Source: Paenibacillus turpanensis (GTDB lineage: Bacteria; Bacillota; Bacilli; Paenibacillales; YIM-B00363). Taken from it: DNA of 64,000 bases. Below, piece by piece: positions 17,300 through 25,797 of this stretch (the stretch's first letter is position 1; every line of letters starts with the position of its first letter). The stretch is taken from contig NZ_WTLI01000008.1 of NCBI RefSeq assembly GCF_011421635.1, positions 124,001 to 188,000 of the forward strand, read 5' to 3'. Both the position numbers and the translations under genes were made by a program. Under the pieces are notes generated by a model, which ran no database searches, had not been told where the DNA came from, and worked only from the letters and a program-made list of their open reading frames with translations.

Positions 17300-18277
17300 A
17301 TGGTGTATTCACAAGAGACGATTCATAACCCCGTGCTGGAGCAGCGCGCCGATCCATGGGTTTATAAGCATACGGACGGTTATTATTATTTTTCTGCTTC
17401 GGTACCGGAGTACGACCGCATTGAAATCCGCAGATCTCGCACGATTCAAGGGCTTGCGGAAGGGGAAACGGCTGTCGCTTGGCGAAAGCGGGATACGGGC
17501 TTAATGAGTGCTAATATTTGGGCGCCAGAAATTCATTATATTGACGGCAAGTGGTACATTTACTTTGCCGCCGCCCACACGTCGGAGACGATGAACGGGC
17601 TGTTCGACCATCGCATGTATGTGCTGGAGAACGAATCGGCCAATCCGCTTGAAGGAGAATGGGTGGAGAAGGGGCAGCTTAAAACAGATTGGGAATCCTT
17701 CGCATTGGATGCGACGACCTTTGAACATAACGGTGTCCGGTATTTGGTCTGGGCGCAGAAAGACCCGAATATTACCGGCAATTCGAATTTATATATCGCG
17801 GAAATGGAAAACCCGTGGACGATTAAAAGCCCGCAGGTGATGATCTCTAAGCCGGAGCTGGAATGGGAGATTATCGGATTTTGGGTAAATGAAGGGGCGG
17901 CCGTACTGAAACGCAACGGGCGGATCTTCATTAGCTATTCGGCGAGCGCGACGGATTACAATTACTGTATGGGGCTGCTGTGGGCAGTGGATACAGCGGA
18001 TTTGCTCAATCCGGATTCATGGACAAAATCGCAGGTGCCTGTGTTCCAAAGCAACAGCACAACCGGGCAGTATGGACCGGGCCATAACAGCTTTACCGTT
18101 GCCGAGGATGGCATCACGGATGTGATCGTTTACCATGCGCGTAATTACAAGGATATTGAGGGTGATCCGCTCTATGACCCGAATCGGCACACCCGTGCGC
18201 AGGCGTTCACATGGAATGAAAACGGTACGCCGAATTTTGGAGTACCGGTGCCTGACACCGTCCGCGAGCGGGTATAG
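17300..18277 (+). CDS. GH43 exo-arabinofuranosidase-like enzyme, cytoplasmic
   Basis: A 325-residue GH43 enzyme, paralogue of the preceding lipoprotein but starting directly with MVYSQETIHNPVLEQRADP and carrying no signal peptide, so it acts inside the cell on imported oligosaccharides. The same three acidic residues are present (RADPW, LDATTF, VNEGAAV). GGAGGAG lies 9 bases before the ATG. DNA identity with the paralogue is very high in patches, for example around RADPWVYKH and GPGHNSFTVAEDG, pointing to tandem duplication with possible gene conversion. It is the last gene of the operon. Confidence 0.87.
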   Translation: MVYSQETIHNPVLEQRADPWVYKHTDGYYYFSASVPEYDRIEIRRSRTIQGLAEGETAVAWRKRDTGLMSANIWAPEIHYIDGKWYIYFAAAHTSETMNGLFDHRMYVLENESANPLEGEWVEKGQLKTDWESFALDATTFEHNGVRYLVWAQKDPNITGNSNLYIAEMENPWTIKSPQVMISKPELEWEIIGFWVNEGAAVLKRNGRIFISYSASATDYNYCMGLLWAVDTADLLNPDSWTKSQVPVFQSNSTTGQYGPGHNSFTVAEDGITDVIVYHARNYKDIEGDPLYDPNRHTRAQAFTWNENGTPNFGVPVPDTVRERV

Positions 18278-18316
18278 CTGAATTTATATTAGAATACGCT
18301 GCAAATGAAATAGATG

Positions 18317-18372
18317 AAAACCCACTCAGCCGCATCGAAGATTATTCGAGCTGCCAGTGGGTTTTCTTTTTC
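18317..18372. terminator. Bidirectional terminator after the arabinan operon
   Basis: AAAACCCACT and AGTGGGTTTT enclose an inner hairpin and are followed by a T-rich run on +. On - it serves the convergent diguanylate cyclase. Confidence 0.8.
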
Positions 18373-18373
18373 T

Positions 18374-19870
18374 TTAGGTTTGCCGTTTCTTAAATTCCGA
18401 TTTGTGCTCATACATCGCTTCGTCAGCCAAGCGGACGAGCTCCTCCGCAGAGAGCTTCATATCCTTCTCGTACCGCTGCAGGCCGTAACTGAACGTAATC
18501 GGATAAGGCTTGACTCCAGCTGCATTATAAATTTCAAACGCATGCAGCGCTTTCTGCCAAATCGCTTCAACTTCACCCACTGATTTATTGACGAATAAGA
18601 GAATGAACTCGTCCCCGCCGTAACGAAACAGCGTATCGTTCGTATCCAGCTTCGCCTGAATAATCCGGCAAACCGTACGAATCATGTCGTCTCCTTCAGC
18701 GTGACCGTAACTGTCGTTAACCAATTTAAGGTTATTAATATCGATGAAGCATATCGTGAGCGAGCTCTCCTGCATCTCCGCTTCCAGCAGCTCAATGCCC
18801 TTTCGCCGGTTGAGAACGCCAGTTAGAGTATCGGTGGATGCGTGAATCGTCAGCTCGCTCTCCAGCTTTTTCAGCTCAGTAATATCTGTAATCCCCGCAA
18901 GGATACACCGCTCATGATCGTAATCCACAAGCTCGTAATTGACCAAGACCCATTTGTAATCCGGTCCGATTTTCCCCTCAACATGGACATTCTTGATACT
19001 GCCCTTCAGCTTCAGCTCTTCTACTATAGCCGCTCGTTCCTCTGCGTGTTTGTAAAGAAAGCGTGCATTTCGATCCCTGGAATTGACATCGCGAAGCTGA
19101 AAAAATTCAACGGCTTTATCATTAATGAGCTTAATCTTTCCTTGCTCCAGGGTCGTGAGAATGAGCGGAAACGGGTTAACCTCAAAAAACTTCCGGAACT
19201 GCTCGCTCTGTTTTTCAAGCTGAACTTTGGAATAATGATTTTGCTTTTGATACGAATACATGACGAGCACGATCATGAAGGCGACAAAAGCCGTCACCGT
19301 GGTGTTGATTTGCTTGGACATTAACAGCTGCGCATCCTTGTTGACAAAGGAGAGCGAGTATAGGAAGAACGTATGATTCACGCAAAGAACGGCTAAAAAC
19401 TTAACGGGATGAATGGGGAGCACAACGGAAACACCGATGGTAATCATAATGTAAGCATCGACATTGCCTGTCAGCTGCTGGCTGTTCAGCGAGGCGACTG
19501 CACCCATTAGTAAATAAAGGGAGCAGCTTATAAGAATAAGCGTCTCAGCCCACTTCGATGTCAGAAACGCAGGCTTGCTGTGAATAAAGCGGTATAAAGC
19601 CAAGTAGCAAGCGGATAAAACAAACCCGGATAAATGAATCAAGGCAAGAGTATGGCGGAAGCCGGGGGTGCCGGTTTTGGTGTAAAGGACGAAATCTGCA
19701 TAAACATAATAGGCATATAGAAATAGCATGACGATCGAAATACTTTGCAGCCGGTTTAATAAATGCCCGCGGTGCATCGTCCTGAACTCCATGCTGCCGT
19801 AGGATAGGGCAAGCTTTGTTTGGTTATAAATGCTTTGAATGCGGGAAGACAGAAATGGGAGTATGCGCAT
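18374..19870 (-). CDS. Membrane PAS-GGDEF diguanylate cyclase
   Basis: A 498-residue cyclic di-GMP synthase. The ATG at 19870 has AGAGGAT about 8 bases upstream; a longer frame exists without a ribosome site. Six hydrophobic segments lie at about 40-215 with almost no extracellular domain. A PAS domain follows (about 225-335, FFEVNPFPLILTTLEQGKI to ILAGITDITELKKLE), then the GGDEF domain with intact YGGDEF (GGDEF at 418-422). At the inhibitory-site position the sequence is DTND, so there is no RxxD and product feedback is not expected, unlike the cyclase at 554. The gene stands alone, convergent with the arabinan operon. Confidence 0.9.
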   Translation of the reverse strand: MRILPFLSSRIQSIYNQTKLALSYGSMEFRTMHRGHLLNRLQSISIVMLFLYAYYVYADFVLYTKTGTPGFRHTLALIHLSGFVLSACYLALYRFIHSKPAFLTSKWAETLILISCSLYLLMGAVASLNSQQLTGNVDAYIMITIGVSVVLPIHPVKFLAVLCVNHTFFLYSLSFVNKDAQLLMSKQINTTVTAFVAFMIVLVMYSYQKQNHYSKVQLEKQSEQFRKFFEVNPFPLILTTLEQGKIKLINDKAVEFFQLRDVNSRDRNARFLYKHAEERAAIVEELKLKGSIKNVHVEGKIGPDYKWVLVNYELVDYDHERCILAGITDITELKKLESELTIHASTDTLTGVLNRRKGIELLEAEMQESSLTICFIDINNLKLVNDSYGHAEGDDMIRTVCRIIQAKLDTNDTLFRYGGDEFILLFVNKSVGEVEAIWQKALHAFEIYNAAGVKPYPITFSYGLQRYEKDMKLSAEELVRLADEAMYEHKSEFKKRQT

Positions 19871-20057
19871 GATGTTATCCTCTGTGATGATTTGTAATGA
19901 TTTTATCACAATTGGATGCAAACAGATAGAAAAAGAGTGGACGGACAACGAAGGAGATAATTTTTTGATAGGGCATGAATGGAATTTTAAATAATCGGAA
20001 TAGTAAAAGATGTAAATTTATTCCGCAAGTTGGAAACGAGAGGAAGGAGCGCTGCTA

Positions 20058-21161
20058 TTGGACATTGCGATTATGGGGGCCGGTCTTTCAGGGTTAGCAT
20101 GCGCCATAACCTTAGAACAGCACGGGGTTACACCGCATGTGTACGAAAACAGAAGCCGGGTCGGAGACCGGTTTGTCAGTGCGGAGGTCTTATTTTCGTT
20201 CATTAGCCGTCCCGTAAAGGATTGTATTGAGTACTTGTCCGAACAATTTCATTTATATTTGCAGCCTTTGGCAAGCGTTCAAAACTTATTGATTTATTCT
20301 CCGAATGCGGCAGCCTCGATTGACGGATATTTAGGATTTACCAATTTGCGCGGGAGAGAGCAGGAGTCATTTGAGGCTCAACTCAGCCGTCAGCTGAAAA
20401 CTCCGATTACATTGAATTCGCAAAAATCGTACGAGCAGCTGCTGCGTGAGTATACCCACATTGTGATGGCAACCGGCGATGCGGATTACGGTGTTAAAAC
20501 GAATAATTTTCGCAAAGATTTTACGGTATGCATTAAAGGTGCGATGGTGGAAGGAAGCTTCGACCGAAACACAGTCCGAGCATGGCTTAATTACGACGCC
20601 TCTCCGGGAGGCTACGGGTATCTCATCCCGATTTCGGAACAGAAGGCGAATATCGTTATTGCGTATTCAGAGCATCGGACCGGTGTGGTTAGGCAAATGG
20701 AGCCTTCATGGGATTTGTTCAAAGGACTTGTTGAGAAAGAGTTAGGGCAGACCTTGCGTGTTACCGATCATTTTGAAATATCTCAATATGCGGTTGGGAT
20801 TTGTAATGAGGGAAGAATCGGCAACACTTTTTTTGTAGGGAATTGCTTTGGCTGTATCATGCCCTATCTTGGATTCGGCCAATTCGCGTCAATCCTGACC
20901 GGAGTGTATGCCGCTTACGATCTGCTCGGTCTCGGCAAGTATGAGGAGCTTACGGCAGCGATTCGGCAAAGCTATGAAAATTCACTTGTGCTTCGCAGAA
21001 GCATGGAGCAGCTGACGAATAAGGATTTGGATCTTGTTGTGGGCTTTCTAGACGGGTACTGGGGAGACAAGCTGCTGAAAACGTCACGGTTCGATCCGTT
21101 TAAAGTGGCCAGCTACTTATTGCGTCCCTATGTAAAGCTCAAGGTTGGAGCTACATCTTGA
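20058..21161 (+). CDS. FAD-dependent oxidoreductase (geranylgeranyl-reductase-like)
   Basis: A 367-residue flavoprotein. The N-terminus DIAIMGAGLSGLACAITLEQHG is a Rossmann dinucleotide-binding fold with GxGxxG, followed by an acidic strand end. YDASPGGYGYLIPIS at about 180-194 is the signature loop of the geranylgeranyl reductase/halogenase group, and GRIGNTFFVGNCFG carries the second FAD contact with an Asp-to-Asn change (usually GD). The start is TTG with GGAG 8 bases upstream. The substrate is unknown. The gene is followed 34 bases later by a DUF3231 gene, likely the same transcript. Confidence 0.8.
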   Translation: MDIAIMGAGLSGLACAITLEQHGVTPHVYENRSRVGDRFVSAEVLFSFISRPVKDCIEYLSEQFHLYLQPLASVQNLLIYSPNAAASIDGYLGFTNLRGREQESFEAQLSRQLKTPITLNSQKSYEQLLREYTHIVMATGDADYGVKTNNFRKDFTVCIKGAMVEGSFDRNTVRAWLNYDASPGGYGYLIPISEQKANIVIAYSEHRTGVVRQMEPSWDLFKGLVEKELGQTLRVTDHFEISQYAVGICNEGRIGNTFFVGNCFGCIMPYLGFGQFASILTGVYAAYDLLGLGKYEELTAAIRQSYENSLVLRRSMEQLTNKDLDLVVGFLDGYWGDKLLKTSRFDPFKVASYLLRPYVKLKVGATS

Positions 21162-21195
21162 GCATTTGAATGATGAATGAAAAGGGGAATGGGTT

Positions 21196-22200
21196 TTGCC
21201 AACAGAAAACGCAGCAGCACTGACCTCTTCCGAAGTCGGTTATGTTTGGTCGGGGTACATGATTGATGACATGTCGATTCAATTTCTCAACGTATTTCAT
21301 GAGCAGGTGAAGAGTCCGGCTATTCAAAAGCATATTCAAGCGGCAAAGACGCTTGCCATGCAGCAAAACGAACAGCGGAGGAAGCTTCTTACGAATGATG
21401 GGTTTCCGGTGCCGATCGGATTTAGCAAAGAAGAATCCGACCCGTCTGCTCCGTCTCTCTTTACCGAGCATTTTTTTTACTTTTACTTGATGAATGCCTC
21501 TCGGCTAGGCTTGCATTTCTATTCCGAAGCGATTTCCAATTCGGTACGGGAGGATGTCCGCACGTTCTGTGAAAGCTGTTTCCGGGATGCCACTCAGCTG
21601 TATATGAACTTAATCCGCGAAATGATGGAGGGAGGGCTCTATATTCCCCATCCTTCCATTCCTGCACCGGAGCAGGCCGAATTCATACAGAAGGAAAGCT
21701 TTTTGCACGGCTGGTTTGGCGATACGCGCCCGCTGCATAGTATGGAGATGGCAAACTTGTACAAATCAGTGGAGATTATTTCGATCATCATTGCGATGTG
21801 CACTGCTTTCGGACAAACGGCGGAAGGGCAGGATACCCGAACGATGATGCACCGGGGGCGTGAGCTGGTTAGAGAGCATTATCATCGCTTCGGCGAGCTT
21901 TTAGAGGAAAGTGATCTGCCCGTACCGGCATTAAGGGATGCCGATGTAACGGCGTCGGTTACGCGGTGCTTCTCCGACCGGTTGATGCTTTGCCATACTG
22001 CGGGCTTGTTTGGGGCGCTTATTACCCATTATGGACAGGCTTTGGGCACGGTTATGAAGCATGACCTCGTCAAGGAGTATACCATGCGGATCGGCGAGGC
22101 TGGGGCGTTTTCGCACGATTTGACGCAACTCTTAATTTCGCATGAATGGCTGGAAAAGACGCCGGGGGCGGTCGATCGGAAAGCGCTGCTCAGTAGATGA
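21196..22200 (+). CDS. DUF3231 protein with two ferritin-like repeats
   Basis: A 334-residue protein of the DUF3231 family common in spore-forming Bacillales. Two related helical halves are visible: about 1-165 (SSEVGYVWSGYMIDDMSIQ, LMNASRLGLHFYSEAI) and 170-334 (LYKSVEIISIIIAMCTAFG, LCHTAGLFGALITHYGQAL). Each half contains the L-x-P-h segment typical of the family (DGFPVPIGF, SDLPVPALR). The fold is thought to be a four-helix bundle; the function is unknown, with a spore association suspected from family distribution. The start is TTG after AAAAGGGG. It is probably co-transcribed with the flavoprotein. Confidence 0.8.
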   Translation: MPTENAAALTSSEVGYVWSGYMIDDMSIQFLNVFHEQVKSPAIQKHIQAAKTLAMQQNEQRRKLLTNDGFPVPIGFSKEESDPSAPSLFTEHFFYFYLMNASRLGLHFYSEAISNSVREDVRTFCESCFRDATQLYMNLIREMMEGGLYIPHPSIPAPEQAEFIQKESFLHGWFGDTRPLHSMEMANLYKSVEIISIIIAMCTAFGQTAEGQDTRTMMHRGRELVREHYHRFGELLEESDLPVPALRDADVTASVTRCFSDRLMLCHTAGLFGALITHYGQALGTVMKHDLVKEYTMRIGEAGAFSHDLTQLLISHEWLEKTPGAVDRKALLSR

Positions 22201-22229
22201 TAAAGCGGAAAGGCGTCATGTGGACATAA

Positions 22230-22291
22230 TTTACAAAAAAAGCGATGTGAGTTAATTCCTGCTTAATACTTCAGGAGTACGCTGGTATTAT
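22230..22291 (+). promoter_or_regulatory. Promoter with PhoP-box-like repeats upstream of HAD/Ugp operon
   Basis: TTTACA (22230), TTAATT (22252) and TTAATA (22263) fall on an exact 11-base period (0, +22, +33), the arrangement of PhoP-binding TT(A/C)ACA repeats; one repeat at +11 is missing. TTAATA also serves as a -35, with TATTAT at 22286-22291 17 bases on. The expected start is near 22298. Confidence 0.4.
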
Positions 22292-22295
22292 ATCG

Positions 22296-22426
22296 GACAT
22301 GGTTACTGATGTCACGGGTTGAGAATTGGAGAAAACCCTTGTTCAGTGAAGTGTAAAAATAAGCTGGGTCTGCGCACTGCGACCCGTCTGGCTTGTTTTT
22401 GCCTTTGCGAGCAAGGGTTATTTTTT
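22296..22426 (+). promoter_or_regulatory. Structured leader with terminator/antiterminator pairing (unidentified riboswitch-like element)
   Basis: AACCCTTG (22334-22341) can pair either with GGGTT at 22316-22320 or with CAAGGGTT at 22412-22419. The second pairing forms a terminator followed by a run of T at 22421-22426. An inner hairpin GGGTC/GACCC (22366-22385) and an upstream hairpin GACAT/ATGTC (22296-22313) are also present. The exclusive pairing is the hallmark of attenuation. It does not match any riboswitch consensus I know. Confidence 0.5.
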
Positions 22427-22444
22427 ATGGGAAGAGGCAGAGCA

Positions 22445-23383
22445 GTGACGGGATACGGAAAACAACGCAGAACAGATATGGCAGCCGGCAAAGAGCATGT
22501 GCTCGGCTTAAACAGAGGAGGCAGCGAGCAGCTGCAAGCTCGTGTGAAAAATGGCGGGCGATTGCCGCTGGATCAATATCAAGCTTATTTATTTGACTTG
22601 GATGGAACGGTTTATTCAGGGGAGAGCTTAATTCCCGGTGTTAAGCCGGCATTGGACAAGCTGCGGGCCGCCGGGAAGGCGCTGTTGTTCGTGACGAATA
22701 CAACGGTACGCACAAGAGAGCAGGTACGGGAAAGGCTGCTCGGCTTAGGGGTGGAATGTGCGGAGGATGAGGTCATGACCGCGCTGTGTGCGGCCGGGGC
22801 GTATTTTCAAGAGTATGAGCCGGATGCCACTGTGTATATGGTTGGCGAAGAGGCGATGCGGGAAGAGCTGCTGCGCTGCGGCGTGCACCTAACGGAGGAG
22901 CCGCTGAAAGCATCGCATGTGCTGGTCGGCTTGGACCGGCAGTTTACATACGAGCGTTTGACCGCAGGAATGAATGCGCTCCGCAACGGCGCGCTGCTGA
23001 TCGCGGCCAACCCGGATCCGTTTTGCCCGATTGACGACGGGGCGATTCCCGATACATGGGCGCTGGTCAAGGCGCTTGAGACGGCGAGTCTGCGTCCGAC
23101 GTTTCGGGTGATCGGCAAGCCTTCCGCTTATTATGCGAAGAAGGCGCTGGAGCTGCTGAAGCTGCCGCCTGAAGCCTGCCTAATGGTTGGCGACCGGCTT
23201 GAAACGGACATCCGCTTCGGCATTGCGAACGGGATGGCTACCGCGCTTGTGCTGACGGGAGCCGATTCCCGAAAGGATATGATCTTAGCAGGAGTAGAGC
23301 CGGATTACGTGCTTGCCTCTTTATTGGAAATTGTAGGAGAGAGAAGACCGTATTTGGGCCGCATCGGGGATTTGGCACCTTAA
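22445..23383 (+). CDS. HAD-IIA phosphatase (NagD/AraL/PGP type)
   Basis: A cytoplasmic HAD-superfamily sugar- or glycerol-phosphate phosphatase of class IIA. Motif I is YLFDLDGTVYSG, motif II is VTNTT, the C2 cap has the usual ANPDPFCP loop, and motifs III/IV are K in IGKPS and VGDRLETDI. The start is uncertain: GTG 22445 has a modest GAGG at 7 bases and gives 312 residues; an ATG at 22427 sits at the end of the terminator T run and is unlikely. Even so, the N-terminal 50 residues before motif I are longer than usual. It precedes a UgpBAE-like importer by 94 bases, suggesting it dephosphorylates an imported glycerol-phosphate-type substrate. That link is inference. Confidence 0.8.
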   Translation: MTGYGKQRRTDMAAGKEHVLGLNRGGSEQLQARVKNGGRLPLDQYQAYLFDLDGTVYSGESLIPGVKPALDKLRAAGKALLFVTNTTVRTREQVRERLLGLGVECAEDEVMTALCAAGAYFQEYEPDATVYMVGEEAMREELLRCGVHLTEEPLKASHVLVGLDRQFTYERLTAGMNALRNGALLIAANPDPFCPIDDGAIPDTWALVKALETASLRPTFRVIGKPSAYYAKKALELLKLPPEACLMVGDRLETDIRFGIANGMATALVLTGADSRKDMILAGVEPDYVLASLLEIVGERRPYLGRIGDLAP

Positions 23384-23476
23384 TAGAGCAAAGTTTGTAT
23401 AGGCGAGGCAAGCGGCAGTACCCTTCGATGAATGAAGGATCAAATAAGGTGACGAAACAGAGGAGGATGTTTTGGA

Positions 23477-24811
23477 ATGAAGAAAATGCTGTTATCGGTG
23501 CTTGCGGCAACCTTTTTAGTATCCGCATGCGGACAAACGGAATCGACGAAGCCAACGAATGAGGGAACCAAGCCGGCTGCGGCTCAGGAGAAGAAGGAGG
23601 AGGTCAAGCCGGTTGAGCTGGAGTTCTACTTCCCTGTAGCGGTAGGCGGGCCAATTACAAAGCTGATCGACGAGCTGGCCAGCGATTTCCATAAGGAGCA
23701 TCCGGAAATTACGGTAAAGCCGGTCTACGGCGGCAGTTACCAGGACACGATGACGAAAGTGGCCACGGCGGTACAGGGCGGAAACTCCCCTGACCTTGCC
23801 GTACTGCTGTCGACTGACTTATACAGTCTGCTCTCCATGAACGCGATTGAGGATTTAACTCCGCGCTTTTCGAAGGAATACTTTAATGGCTTTTACGAGG
23901 CGTTTATGGGCAATACACGTTCTGGAGATACGGTTTGGAGCGTTCCGTTCCAGCGCAGCACGATTGTAATGTATTACAACAAGGATGCATTTAAAACGGC
24001 AGGGCTGGACCCGGAGAAGCCGCCGGCAAACTGGACGGAGCTGAAGGAAGCGGCCAGTAAGCTTACGGTAAAAGACGGATCGGGCAAGGTGACGCAGTGG
24101 GGAATTGAAATCCCGAGCACCGGCTATCAATATTGGATGCTTCAGGCGCTTTCACTGCAATCGGGAACGAATATCGTTTCGGGCGACGGGAAAAAGGTGT
24201 TCTTCGACAAGCCGGAGGTGCAAGAGGCGCTGCAATTTTATGCGGACTTAGGCCGCAAGGACAAGGTCATGCCGGAGGGCGTGCTGGAGTGGGCAACGGT
24301 GCCATCCGATTTCATCAGCGGCAAGACGGCGATGATGTACCATACGACGGGCAACCTGACGAAGGTGAAAAACGACGCCAAGTTTGATTTTGGCGTAGCC
24401 TTCCTGCCGGCGAACAAAAAGTACGGTTCCCCTACAGGCGGCGGCAATCTGTATGTGTTTAAAAACATCCCGGAAGAAAACAAGAAGGCCGCGATCAAGT
24501 TTATCGAATTCGTGACCCAGCCGGAGCGGGTGGCGAAGTGGTCGATCGATACCGGATATGTGGGAACGACGAAGGCTTCCTATGAAACCGAGCTGCTGAA
24601 AAATTACGTGAAGCAGTTCCCGCATGCGGCTGTCGCGAGGGACCAGCTTCAATATGCGGACAGCGAGCTTTCTACGTATCAGAACGGACAAGTAACGAAG
24701 CTGTTTAATGACAACATTCAAGCCGTACTGCTTGGTAAAATGTCGGCTAAGGAAGCGCTGGAGAAGTCGCAGCAGCAGGCGGATGCGATTTTGAAAAACT
24801 TCCAAAAATAA
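23477..24811 (+). CDS. ABC importer substrate-binding lipoprotein (UgpB-like)
   Basis: A 444-residue lipoprotein (lipobox LVSAC, Cys18). It resembles glycerol-3-phosphate-binding UgpB proteins more than sugar binders: LEFYFPVAVGGPITKLIDEL at the mature N-terminus, GGSYQDTMTKVATAVQGG, and TGGGNLYVF near residue 320 are characteristic. The ATG follows GAGGATGTTTTGGA. Two permeases follow and an HAD phosphatase precedes, a set that suggests uptake and dephosphorylation of glycerol-3-phosphate or its diesters. A sugar ligand is the alternative. Confidence 0.85.
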   Translation: MKKMLLSVLAATFLVSACGQTESTKPTNEGTKPAAAQEKKEEVKPVELEFYFPVAVGGPITKLIDELASDFHKEHPEITVKPVYGGSYQDTMTKVATAVQGGNSPDLAVLLSTDLYSLLSMNAIEDLTPRFSKEYFNGFYEAFMGNTRSGDTVWSVPFQRSTIVMYYNKDAFKTAGLDPEKPPANWTELKEAASKLTVKDGSGKVTQWGIEIPSTGYQYWMLQALSLQSGTNIVSGDGKKVFFDKPEVQEALQFYADLGRKDKVMPEGVLEWATVPSDFISGKTAMMYHTTGNLTKVKNDAKFDFGVAFLPANKKYGSPTGGGNLYVFKNIPEENKKAAIKFIEFVTQPERVAKWSIDTGYVGTTKASYETELLKNYVKQFPHAAVARDQLQYADSELSTYQNGQVTKLFNDNIQAVLLGKMSAKEALEKSQQQADAILKNFQK

Positions 24812-24889
24812 GGCGCGCTTGGAAACGGGGTTGTCATGGCACGAAGCCGTGGCGGCCCCGTTGTTCTACACAGCGGAGGGGGATTTCAA

Positions 24890-25780
24890 GTGAATGTACG
24901 CGCGCTGCGCGCTAGACGCTGGAGGGAAAATGCACTTGCCTATGCGCTGCTTTTGCCTTCTCTTCTTTTCTTAGCATTGTTTACGTTTTATCCGGTAATG
25001 AAATCGATTCGTCTTAGCTTTTACAGCTCAACCTTCGGCAGTGAAAGCTTCGTCGGGCTGGAGCAGTACGCCCAGGTGCTGCAGGACGAGGTGTTCCGCC
25101 AATCACTGGTTAACAATGTGCTGCTTGCGGCGGGAACGGTGCCGGTAAGCATCCTGCTTGCGATGTATTTGGCGGTTTGGGTGAACGGAAAGCGGAAGGG
25201 CAACGGTCTGCTGCGGGCGGCTTTTTTTTATCCGACCTTTCTTCCGATGATTGCGGTGGCGAATATTTGGCTGTTTATTTACACGCCGGACTACGGTCTG
25301 CTGGATAAGCTGCTTGGAGTGTTCGGCGGAGCGGGACCGAATTGGCTTGGCGATCCGGATTGGGTCATGCTTTCGATGATCGTGATGATGATTTGGAAGG
25401 AAGCCGGATTTTTTATGATCTTTTATTTGGCCGGGCTTCAAGGCTTGCCGAGGGATATTTATGAAGCGGCGGAGCTTGAAGGCTCCGGACCACTGCGTAC
25501 GTTTCGCACGATCACGTTTCCGCTGCTCATGCCTACGACGCTGTTCGTACTCATTATCGCAACAACGAACGCCTTTAAGATGGTTGATCATCTGTACATT
25601 ATGACGAAGGGCGGACCGAACAACGCCAGTAATTTGCTGCTCTATCACATTTATGAGACGGCCTTCAGCTTTTGGGATATGGGGAAGGCTTCCGTGCTTA
25701 CGGTCATTTTGCTGGTGATTTTGCTCGTCCTGTCGATTTTTCATTACGGGTATTTGGATCGTCGGATTCATTACAAATAA
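24890..25780 (+). CDS. ABC importer permease (UgpA-like)
   Basis: A 296-residue permease with six membrane segments. The start is the GTG at 24890, 7 bases behind GGAGGGGG; a longer in-frame start at 24836 lacks a ribosome site. The EAA loop reads LPRDIYEAAELEGSGPLRTF at about 190-209. The pattern STFGSESFVGLEQYAQVL in the first periplasmic loop is shared with UgpA/MalF-type proteins. It forms the membrane channel with the next gene, 17 bases downstream. No ATPase gene follows, so a shared one is needed. Confidence 0.9.
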   Translation: MNVRALRARRWRENALAYALLLPSLLFLALFTFYPVMKSIRLSFYSSTFGSESFVGLEQYAQVLQDEVFRQSLVNNVLLAAGTVPVSILLAMYLAVWVNGKRKGNGLLRAAFFYPTFLPMIAVANIWLFIYTPDYGLLDKLLGVFGGAGPNWLGDPDWVMLSMIVMMIWKEAGFFMIFYLAGLQGLPRDIYEAAELEGSGPLRTFRTITFPLLMPTTLFVLIIATTNAFKMVDHLYIMTKGGPNNASNLLLYHIYETAFSFWDMGKASVLTVILLVILLVLSIFHYGYLDRRIHYK

Positions 25781-25797
25781 GAAAGGGGGAACCTGCA

